Shown here one piece after another: positions 1 to 6,189 of a stretch of DNA of 10,834 bases; the first letter of the stretch is position 1, and every line of letters starts with the position of its first letter. A model generated the notes under the pieces. It ran no database searches. It was given only the letters and a program-made list of their open reading frames with translations, and had not been told where the DNA came from. The DNA is from Endomicrobium sp. Lineage in GTDB: Bacteria; Elusimicrobiota; Endomicrobiia; Endomicrobiales; Endomicrobiaceae. The DNA lies in the NCBI GenBank assembly GCA_031264895.1, contig JAISDI010000210.1, positions 1-10,834 of the forward strand, in the 5' to 3' direction. The translations under genes were made by a program, and so were the position numbers.

Positions 1-4
1 GTAA

Positions 5-694
5 TCACATGATTTTTAACAATTGTGTGAATACGTCAGAACCCAAGAAGTTTATTACGTTTAACAAATCATTTTGTTTTTTGTCTGTCTTTTTTATTAA
101 TTTTCTGGCTATCGCGTGATAACCCGCGTCAAAACCGGAAGTCCAGATTTTTGAACGGAAACCTTCGCAGAAAATCGGCACGACGGGTATTCCTATTTTT
201 TGTTCGGCTTCGTCGGCTGTTCCGGCAACGTCGTCTCCTATAATACCCGAAGCGCACGTGGTAATTATAAAAATCACGTTCGGTTTTACTCTTTCGTAAA
301 CTTCTTTTATCGAAGCGGCAAGTTTTGCATTGCCTCCGTAAACCGTGTCGGACTCTTCCATGTTAGTTGTAAAAATCCGCCTGTTTCCGAAACTCTTTAT
401 ATTGTTTCTCACGTCGGAATTTACTTTATACGTGAAAGAAAACATCGTAAGACAACCCGTACAGCCGGCAGGCCCGTGGCTGATAACGACGCCGTCCTGA
501 ATCAAAGAAACCGTACATGCGGCAATCATTGTCGAACAGCCGTTGCATTGACTGAAACTTCTGTTTTTATCTTCGAGAGTTCCGTTTCGCGCCGCGGTTA
601 CAAGTTCTTTAGCCGTCCCGCCGAAGCCCGAAATTGAGCCGAGCCTGCTTTCCCTTACCTGCACTTCTGCGGCGTTTAAATTTATTTTGCTCAT
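5..694 (-). pseudogene. NifD-like nitrogenase component 1 homologue, interrupted by in-frame TGA (second copy)
   Basis: This is a nitrogenase component 1-type protein (NifD/NifE superfamily), about 72% identical by eye to the product of 1873-3363 over its 229 residues. It keeps the putative cluster cysteines: Cys50, Cys53, Cys60, Cys78 in ISHGPAGC, Cys81, and the Cys of TTCASGIIGDDV near residue 147. The frame ends in TGA (minus strand, 5-7) after only half of the roughly 500-residue family length. Aligned without gaps to the paralogue, that TGA replaces a GGA glycine codon. The next codon (TTA, Leu) and the first base of the one after (C) still match, so this looks like a nonsense change rather than a natural end. 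The ATG at 694 has the Shine-Dalgarno GAGG close upstream and lies 14 nt after the binding-protein gene, so the two are probably co-transcribed. It could be a pseudogene, a sequencing error or a recoded stop. The rest lies outside the window. Confidence 0.8.
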
Positions 695-708
695 ATTTCC
701 TCTTTTTA

Positions 709-1755
709 TTAATGTATGTCGTCATAATAAATTTTATTTACAAATTCTTCGACGTCTAAATCTTCGGGAAGGTATCCGAGCGCTTTTATTTCCGTAACAT
801 AGAATCTTATGTCGTCTTTTGTCGAATTCAGTTTCTTGCCGTTATGGTGATGCGCGTCGTATGTATATGAGACAAGCAAATCCTGTATAATTTCGTTTTG
901 GTCTGTCGATATATATTTTTTATCTATGTCTATCTTTGCGGCTTCTTCGGGATTGGCGGCTATATAGTCGGCGCCTCTTCTGTAAGCTCTTACAAGGCCT
1001 CTTATCAGCGCGGGCTGTTCGTTGATCAATTTTGTCGGAGCATAAAGGAAGCAGCAGTATGCGTCGTTTAAAACCGGATCCGTAGCTTGGTCGGACAAAA
1101 GTTTATAGCCTTCTTTTTTTACGGCTAAAATTGCAAAAGGATCCCACGACACAAAAGCGTCGAGCTTATTTTTTTCGTATACGAGATTGTACGTGTCCGG
1201 AGGAAAAACAAGCCATTCAACGTCATTTACGGGATCTATTCCGTATTTTTTGAAAATAATGCTTGCATATATGTGGTCTGCGCTTCCGACGGCTTCCGAA
1301 AGCCCGATATTTAATTTTCTGCCTTTAACTTTTTTCAAATCGCCGACGGAATTATACGGAGAATTCGGCGCGGTGAGAAGTTTTACGCAGCCTTTATGCG
1401 TTCCCGCGACTACTTTTATGTCCAGTCCCTGATATATGCTTATAAAATATCCGAAAGCTTCGGTCGCCACTGGGAACTCGTTTTTCTGAAGGCCGGCTTT
1501 TGTAACTTCGGCATCTCCCGCAACAAGTTCGACGTCTATGCCTTCGTCTGCAAAAAATCCTTTTTCATAAGCTATAAAAATGGGCGAATCGCAAGCCGCG
1601 CTTGAAATTTCCGCTATGGCTCTGATTTTTGCTTTTCCCAGCGGGAACTTCTTGTTATAAGCCTCCGCTTCCGTCTTGTTTTGGCACGCCGACAATGCCG
1701 CTATGTTTACGCATAAAACAAATGCTAAAAACAATCTTATTATTTTATTTTTCAT
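709..1755 (-). CDS. ABC transporter solute-binding lipoprotein, SsuA/TauA/NitT-type (second copy)
   Basis: This 348-residue solute-binding protein of the sulfonate/nitrate/taurine importer family (NMT1/SsuA-like fold) should be tethered outside the inner membrane and deliver a small ligand to an ABC permease. The N terminus is a lipoprotein signal with lipobox LSAC, giving Cys24 as the lipidated residue. Family motifs include IAYEKGFFADEGIDVELV (about 61-78) and WDPFAIL (about 204-210). Besides the lipobox it has Cys55, Cys123 and the vicinal pair Cys234-Cys235 (YCCFLYA), all shared with the paralogue at 6190-7230, plus a DAHHHN stretch near the C terminus. ATG at 1755 follows AAAGGA at good spacing. 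No permease or ATPase adjoins this copy: it sits between the two NifD-like genes, so it may share the importer at 4405-6179 or feed the neighbouring enzyme's substrate supply. The ligand is not identifiable from sequence. Confidence 0.88.
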   Translation of the reverse strand: MKNKIIRLFLAFVLCVNIAALSACQNKTEAEAYNKKFPLGKAKIRAIAEISSAACDSPIFIAYEKGFFADEGIDVELVAGDAEVTKAGLQKNEFPVATEAFGYFISIYQGLDIKVVAGTHKGCVKLLTAPNSPYNSVGDLKKVKGRKLNIGLSEAVGSADHIYASIIFKKYGIDPVNDVEWLVFPPDTYNLVYEKNKLDAFVSWDPFAILAVKKEGYKLLSDQATDPVLNDAYCCFLYAPTKLINEQPALIRGLVRAYRRGADYIAANPEEAAKIDIDKKYISTDQNEIIQDLLVSYTYDAHHHNGKKLNSTKDDIRFYVTEIKALGYLPEDLDVEEFVNKIYYDDIH

Positions 1756-1872
1756 TTTAATTTCCTTTAATATTGAATTTTAAACAAATAAAAATCATAC
1801 GAGCAATTGAAACCGCATTCGCATTCGTATATTTTCGATATTAAAGAGTATGACTGGTTTTAGCATGTTTTT
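1756..1872. other. 117-bp spacer between NifD-like gene and second binding-protein gene
   Basis: There is no coding potential. It contains a tandem GCATTC GCATTC and a weak inverted pair, ATACGA/TCGTAT on the minus strand with a loop of about 22 nt, followed by a T-rich stretch. This could be a weak terminator or nothing. The Shine-Dalgarno AAAGGA for the downstream gene lies at its left end. No convincing promoter was seen. Confidence 0.4.
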
Positions 1873-3363
1873 TTAATTATCCTTTAATTGTTCTTTATCG
1901 TTTCCCAAAAACAAATACGGGTTTTGTTTAAACCACCATTTTGAATACGGGTTGTGCACGTGTTTTGCCAGATTTTTTACGAATTCGTCATTTTCTATGG
2001 TTTCTAAAATTCTTGCTCCGTATTTTACTATTCCCTCATAACCCATTCCGTAATGTTCGTCGCCGATTAGCAGCGACGGTATTCCCAGCTTTGCGCCCCA
2101 TAACGTCATGCCGCCGTGTCTGGCTAAGAGAATATCCGGTTTTGTTCTGTTTAATATGTTTACAAGCTCGAATTCCTGCTTATTGCAGACATTATAGTTT
2201 TCTATATCGCCGTAATCGTTTACGACATTTTGCAAAGTATCCGAAGATTCGGCTTCATTGTCGTAAAGCGGGTCGTGATGAAATATCGCGGCGCCTTTAG
2301 GCTGCATTCCTAATTCTTTTAAAAGCGCAAGCAAAGAATGTCCGTGCGACGCGCCCGCCGTTACGTATGCGGTTTTGCCTTTGAGTTTGTTTCTTATTTC
2401 TTCAATTTCCGGCAGCCATTTTTCTTTTTGTTCTTTCAGAAATTCTTCAACTTCTTTTTCTTTATCAGTCATTTTTCCGAGTTCTCTGAACCATCTGTCC
2501 GTCTGTTCTATGCCGTACGGAGGGGAAATTCTTATTTCCGGCACTCCGTATTCCTGCTCGAGCGCCGCCGCAAGATAAGAGCCTAAAGTCGAACATATTT
2601 GAACTGTAGCTTTTGCCTGTGAAGACTGCCCTATTTCTTCTACAGTAGCGTATGGCGTAAGATAATGAGCGCGTAATCCCAACTTTTTAAACCATTGCGC
2701 AAAAATGTCAGATCCCCAGAAATTTACTATGTTTATCATATCAGGCTGTTTCTTATCAGTCTTTTTAATCAGCTTTCTTGCTATGCCGTGATAGCCCGCG
2801 TCAAAACCCGAAGTCCAGATTTTTGAACGAAACCCTTCGCAAAAAATTGCCACTATAGGAATTCCTAGTTCAGCTTCGGCTTCTTCTGCTATACCGCCTA
2901 CGTCGTCGCCGATTATTCCGGACGCGCAAGTTGTAATTATAAAAATAGCTTTCGGTTTTACGCGGTTATAAACTTCTCTGATTGCAGAAGTAAGTTTTTG
3001 GTTGCCTCCGTAAACCGTGTCGGCTTCTTCCATATTAGTACTGAAAATTCTTCTCTGCGACGGATTTTTAAGACCTCTCAAATGTCCGTTTACCTTATAC
3101 GTAAATGCGTATTCCTGAAGACAGCCCGCGCAGCCGACAGGCCCGTGACTTATTGTAACCGCGTCTTGAATCAAAACCGTCGTACACGCCGCATTAGACG
3201 TTGAACAGCCCAGACACTGACTGAAAGACCTGCTTTTATCTTCTAAAACTCCTTTTCTTGCGCTTGAGACAAGCTCTTTTGCCGTTCCTTCAAACCCCGT
3301 GATGGAACCAAGCCTGTTTTCGCGCACTTGCACTTCGGCAGCTTTTAAATTTACCTTCGACAT
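1873..3363 (-). CDS. Nitrogenase component 1-like protein (NifD family, probably group IV; intact copy)
   Basis: This 496-residue protein is full length for NifD/NifE-type component 1 subunits, which carry metal clusters and catalyse reductive chemistry with electrons from a NifH-like ATPase. The N-terminal half has Cys50, Cys53, Cys60, Cys78 (in ISHGPVGC, identical to the NifD P-cluster motif), Cys81 and Cys146 (TTCASGIIGDDV, matching the NifD third cysteine and GLIGDD region). Cys257 in QICSTLGSY lies where NifD has its cofactor-ligand Cys. The NifD cofactor His region aligns with IGDEHYGMGYEG, where a ligand His is uncertain. These features suggest a catalytic subunit rather than a scaffold, but not the substrate. 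ATG at 3363 has a strong AAGGGG ribosome site that touches a 13-bp inverted repeat. Neighbours are an exported hydrolase upstream and a solute-binding lipoprotein downstream. Proximity to an SsuABC-like importer and metY suggests sulfur salvage like methylthio-alkane reductase, an inference only. No NifK or NifH partner is in view. Confidence 0.88.
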   Translation of the reverse strand: MSKVNLKAAEVQVRENRLGSITGFEGTAKELVSSARKGVLEDKSRSFSQCLGCSTSNAACTTVLIQDAVTISHGPVGCAGCLQEYAFTYKVNGHLRGLKNPSQRRIFSTNMEEADTVYGGNQKLTSAIREVYNRVKPKAIFIITTCASGIIGDDVGGIAEEAEAELGIPIVAIFCEGFRSKIWTSGFDAGYHGIARKLIKKTDKKQPDMINIVNFWGSDIFAQWFKKLGLRAHYLTPYATVEEIGQSSQAKATVQICSTLGSYLAAALEQEYGVPEIRISPPYGIEQTDRWFRELGKMTDKEKEVEEFLKEQKEKWLPEIEEIRNKLKGKTAYVTAGASHGHSLLALLKELGMQPKGAAIFHHDPLYDNEAESSDTLQNVVNDYGDIENYNVCNKQEFELVNILNRTKPDILLARHGGMTLWGAKLGIPSLLIGDEHYGMGYEGIVKYGARILETIENDEFVKNLAKHVHNPYSKWWFKQNPYLFLGNDKEQLKDN

Positions 3364-3372
3364 TTTAATCCC

Positions 3373-3411
3373 CTTTTAATTGTAAGTTTTTTTCTCTTTT
3401 ACAATTAAAAG
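3373..3411 (-). promoter_or_regulatory. Perfect 13-bp inverted repeat abutting the NifD-like ribosome binding site
   Basis: The arms CTTTTAATTGTAA (3373-3385) and its exact complement (3399-3411) are separated by 13 nt that are purine-rich on the minus strand. In the minus-strand transcript the 3' arm ends in AAAAG, the first half of the Shine-Dalgarno AAAAGGGG, 8-9 nt before the ATG at 3363. A hairpin could hide the ribosome site. Alternatively the palindrome is a repressor operator. No U-run follows, so it is not a typical terminator. Confidence 0.6.
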
Positions 3412-3414
3412 CCG

Positions 3415-3429
3415 CTAGTTAATGTCCAT
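3415..3429 (-). other. Possible 4-codon minigene/leader ORF
   Basis: The minus strand reads ATG GAC ATT AAC TAG. It is preceded by AAAAAAGGGG with 9 nt between the GGGG and the ATG, and lies just upstream of the inverted repeat in front of the NifD-like gene. A ribosome stalled or terminating here would sit next to the hairpin. The ORF is so short that chance is a serious alternative. Confidence 0.2.
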
Positions 3430-3455
3430 TTACGAAAACCCCTTTTTTATTATGT

Positions 3456-3470
3456 ACGGTTATGAACCGT
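3456..3470. other. Small hairpin just after the alpha/beta hydrolase gene
   Basis: ACGGTT and AACCGT form a 6-bp perfect stem with a 3-nt loop, 3 nt past the hydrolase stop codon. On the minus strand (the direction of the genes) no T-run follows. On the plus strand T-rich sequence follows, but no plus-strand gene exists. It may be an mRNA 3'-end or processing stem, or chance. Confidence 0.3.
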
Positions 3471-3473
3471 TTT

Positions 3474-4391
3474 CTATTTTACCGTCCTGACAAAATTTGC
3501 AATATCGTTTGCAACTTCTTCGCCGAGTTTTCCTTCCCAGTGAGTATTGTGGCTTGCGCCTTCTTTTTTTATAAAAATAATATGATCCGAGCCGAGTTTT
3601 TCTATAAGTTCTAGTTGGTCTTTAATCGGGAAAAAAGTATCTTGCGTACCCCATATAATTTCAACCGGAACTTTTATTTTTGGGAGATTTTCGGGATTTA
3701 ACGAAATCCCGTTAAAAGCGTATACCCATGCGTACAGCGGAAGATTTTTTGCATTATCAAAAGTTTTTTTGACAAAAACCGGATCATAGTTTGAGGACGC
3801 AGTCCAATCTGTAAGAAAATCGTCGGTAAGGGATTTTAATTTATTTATTCCGGGAAAATCCGCATCGCCTTCAAGCAGCCATGCCAAAGTGGGATTGCCT
3901 TCCAAAGACGCGGCGGAACCTATTAAAATCAGCGAGGAAACTTTATCCGGATTTTTGACGGCAAGATTTTGCGCTATAAAACTTCCGAGTGAATGCCCGG
4001 TTACGTGCGCTTTTTTGATTTCTAGCTTGTCGAGCAAAGCGTTGATGTCCGCCGTATGCTGTTCTATGGTATAAGGCCCTTTTTTGGGTTTATCGGTTTT
4101 TCCGTGTCCGCGCAGTTCCGGAATTATTACATAAAATCCGGCTTTTTCCAAAACAGGCGCGACCTGCGAAAAAGAAAGGAAAGTGTCCGTTACGCCGTGA
4201 ATCAAAACAATGGGCGTATTTTTTTTGTCGCCTAAAGTTACGTAAGCTATGTTTATGCCCGTATTTAGTTTTGCATAATCGTATTTCGGTTCATAAATTA
4301 CGGTATTATCCTGCGCGTATGCGCTTAAAACCGCAAAAAAAATTATGAACAAAAACGTCTGTATCGTTATTATTAATTTTGATATTTTCAT
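3474..4391 (-). CDS. Exported alpha/beta-hydrolase
   Basis: This 305-residue alpha/beta-hydrolase fold protein has an N-terminal signal peptide: a basic MKISK start, a hydrophobic run to about residue 23, and likely cleavage after Ala-Tyr-Ala26. It should act outside the inner membrane. It has the oxyanion-hole HG (65-66), the PELRGHGKTDKP motif, the nucleophile elbow GHSLG with Ser134, the acid Asp251 in GTQD, and catalytic His281 or His284 in SHNTHWE. These indicate a hydrolase of an ester, lactone, haloalkane or C-C type, but the substrate cannot be read. I chose ATG at 4391 because AAGGA stands about 7 nt before it and it starts at a clean signal peptide. The longer frame from 4457 would put 22 charged residues ahead of the signal and overlap the ATPase gene. 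It begins 13 nt after the ATPase stop, so it is probably in the importer operon and may process the imported compound. Confidence 0.88.
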   Translation of the reverse strand: MKISKLIITIQTFLFIIFFAVLSAYAQDNTVIYEPKYDYAKLNTGINIAYVTLGDKKNTPIVLIHGVTDTFLSFSQVAPVLEKAGFYVIIPELRGHGKTDKPKKGPYTIEQHTADINALLDKLEIKKAHVTGHSLGSFIAQNLAVKNPDKVSSLILIGSAASLEGNPTLAWLLEGDADFPGINKLKSLTDDFLTDWTASSNYDPVFVKKTFDNAKNLPLYAWVYAFNGISLNPENLPKIKVPVEIIWGTQDTFFPIKDQLELIEKLGSDHIIFIKKEGASHNTHWEGKLGEEVANDIANFVRTVK

Positions 4392-4404
4392 TTTTTTATC
4401 CTTT

Positions 4405-5187
4405 TTAAATGCTGTATTCAGGCTCCGGAAGAATCGAAGCCAGTTGAAGCTCTTCAAGAATGATTTTTCTTAAAGCTATAAACTCGTCATTGTTTCTGTC
4501 GCGGCGTCCGCCGAGTTTTACGTCTATGATTTTTCTTATTTTTCCGGGCCTTGACGTCATGATAACTATTCTTTGGCTTAATGCTATGGCTTCGTCGACG
4601 TCATGCGTAACAAAAGCCATTGTGGTTTTCATGGTTTTCCATATTTTTATCAGCAGACTTTGCATTTCTATGCGCTTAAAAGCGTCTAAAGCCGCAAGCG
4701 GCTCGTCCAGCAGAAGAATTTTCGGCTCGTTTATCAGCGCTCTTATGATGGCTACGCGCTGCGCCATTCCGCCTGAGATTTCGTGGGGATAGGCTTTTTC
4801 AAAACCGTTCAGCCCTATCATATTTATGTATTCGCCGATTTTGTTTTTATTTTCTTTATACACTCCGCGCGCTTTAAGCCCTATAGCTACATTGTCTTCC
4901 ACAGTTTTCCACGGAAAAAGAGTGGGCTGCTGAAAAATATATCCGCGTTCATGGTCGGGTTTGCCGATAACGTTTCCCTGAATCGACAGCGTTCCGGACT
5001 GCGGCTTGTCAAGGCCGGCTATAAGGCGAAGCAGCGTTGTTTTGCCACATCCCGACGGGCCTATGAAAGAAATAAATTCTCCGTCATAAAGTTCGATGTT
5101 TACGTTTCTGAGAGCGTATATTTTATGTCCGAAAGAATCTCTGTATATGCTGTTTACGTCTTTAATCGTTATTATTGGTTCGCTCAT
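4405..5187 (-). CDS. ABC transporter ATP-binding protein, SsuB/TauB-type
   Basis: This 260-residue ATPase of the nitrate/sulfonate/taurine importer family should drive uptake from the cytoplasmic face. All catalytic elements are visible: Walker A GPSGCGKTT (43-51), Q-loop Gln86 in IFQQPTLFPW, signature ISGGMAQRV (137-145), Walker B ILLLDEP (157-163) followed by the D-loop, and the switch His195 in FVTHDVDEA. The length is normal, with no regulatory C-terminal extension. The ATG at 5187 overlaps the permease TGA stop in an ATGA arrangement, which implies translational coupling. An AAGG ribosome site lies about 10 nt upstream. Close fit to SsuB/TauB suggests an organosulfur or similar small anion, but this subfamily also serves nitrate, thiamine-precursor and aromatic compounds. 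Confidence 0.93.
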   Translation of the reverse strand: MSEPIITIKDVNSIYRDSFGHKIYALRNVNIELYDGEFISFIGPSGCGKTTLLRLIAGLDKPQSGTLSIQGNVIGKPDHERGYIFQQPTLFPWKTVEDNVAIGLKARGVYKENKNKIGEYINMIGLNGFEKAYPHEISGGMAQRVAIIRALINEPKILLLDEPLAALDAFKRIEMQSLLIKIWKTMKTTMAFVTHDVDEAIALSQRIVIMTSRPGKIRKIIDVKLGGRRDRNNDEFIALRKIILEELQLASILPEPEYSI

Positions 5188-6179
5188 TTTAAAATACCTT
5201 TTTGCCAGCGCAGCAGATAATTTTTAACTACTCCTATGACGGCCAAAATTATGGAAAACGAGACCGCCATAATTATTATCGCCGCATATACTTTTGAATA
5301 GACCGACCAGCCTTTAGCCCAGTTGATATACCATCCAAGCCCTGCTTTTGCGCCTATCATCTCCGAAACTACCAAAGTCGCAAAACACAAACTTGTAGCC
5401 GTAAGAATTCCCATGAAAATGTTCGGTACGGCGTTCGGAACGGCTATGTGAAACAGCAAATATTTTTCGCTTGCGCCGAGAGTTCTTGCAACTTCGAAAT
5501 AACTTTTCGGCGTGGCCGATATTCCGCCAGCTGTCATGAAAGAAACCATAAACCACGAAGCTATAAAAATCAGAAATACTCCGCTTGAAAAACTGTTCGG
5601 AAAAACCGCTATGGCAATCGGTATCCATGCTACCGCGGGAATTACTCCGCTTACTTTTATCACCGGAGAAAGCCAATAGTCCCACTGGCGAAACCAGCCG
5701 ATCAAAATTCCTGTAAGTATTCCCGAGACGCTGCCTACTATAAGCCCGACGAAAAACAGTCGCGTGGAAAACAAAGCGCTTATCAAAAGCATTTTGTAAT
5801 CTTTGACCATAACGTCCGTTATTTGAAGCGGCCCCGGAAAAAAAGGAAGGGGGAAAATTCCGCTTTTTGCCGTCAAAAAGTCCCATAGTGCAAGCGCTAG
5901 CGCCGCAACAAATATGAACTGCGCATTGTGCAGCAGTTTTCTTCTGAGGGTTATAAATTTTGACGAAACCGCATATAAAACCGCAAGCGAGACAATCATA
6001 ATCAAAAGAAATATTCTGTACGGCGCAGGATTTACCGTCTGCTTAAAAGGCATGAAATAGTCAAATGCCAAAGCGGCTACAAAAGCCAGAACAGCCGACA
6101 GAAACCAGATTTTCGACTGAGGTTTCCAATGTATATTATTGTCAAAATACGGTATGTCTTTTTTTGTTTTTTTCTTCAA
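5184..6179 (-). CDS. ABC transporter permease, SsuC/TauC-type, with extended N terminus and TTG start
   Basis: This 331-residue inner-membrane permease partners the ATPase that overlaps it. The C-terminal two thirds is a standard binding-protein-dependent permease domain containing the EAA coupling loop (EVARTLGASEKYLLFHIAVP, about 227-246). The N terminus is longer than the roughly 250-residue SsuC/TauC norm and adds about three hydrophobic segments (near 24-43, 53-71 and 86-104). The start is TTG at 6179: the ribosome site GAGG overlaps the end of the binding-protein gene and stands 6 nt before the TTG, while the next internal Met is residue 43, after the first membrane segment. It begins 10 nt after the binding-protein stop and ends in TGA shared with the ATPase ATG. 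It is clearly an importer subunit, and the ligand is not identifiable. Confidence 0.92.
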   Translation of the reverse strand: MKKKTKKDIPYFDNNIHWKPQSKIWFLSAVLAFVAALAFDYFMPFKQTVNPAPYRIFLLIMIVSLAVLYAVSSKFITLRRKLLHNAQFIFVAALALALWDFLTAKSGIFPLPFFPGPLQITDVMVKDYKMLLISALFSTRLFFVGLIVGSVSGILTGILIGWFRQWDYWLSPVIKVSGVIPAVAWIPIAIAVFPNSFSSGVFLIFIASWFMVSFMTAGGISATPKSYFEVARTLGASEKYLLFHIAVPNAVPNIFMGILTATSLCFATLVVSEMIGAKAGLGWYINWAKGWSVYSKVYAAIIIMAVSFSIILAVIGVVKNYLLRWQKGILK

Positions 6180-6189
6180 AATTAGCCTC

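Noticed and set aside
5..7. Genome-wide recoding of UGA as glycine (as in SR1/Gracilibacteria)
   Set aside because: The permease ends with TGA in an ATGA overlap with the ATPase start, so TGA acts as a stop here. No other gene in the window has an in-frame TGA.
200..637. 145-codon plus-strand frame opposite the NifD-like gene
   Set aside because: It is antisense to a clearly conserved coding frame and has no recognisable motif. The two NifD-like copies give different antisense frames.
4392..4457. Upstream start for the alpha/beta hydrolase
   Set aside because: It would overlap the ATPase gene and place 22 residues before a well-formed signal peptide. ATG at 4391 has its own ribosome site.
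4783..5220. 145-codon plus-strand frame over the ATPase gene
   Set aside because: It is a mirror of the ATPase, whose Walker and signature motifs prove the minus-strand frame.
5314..5886. 190-codon minus-strand frame inside the permease gene
   Set aside because: It lies wholly within the permease in another frame. The permease frame has membrane segments and the EAA motif, while the other is Arg/Ser/Phe-rich with no family features.
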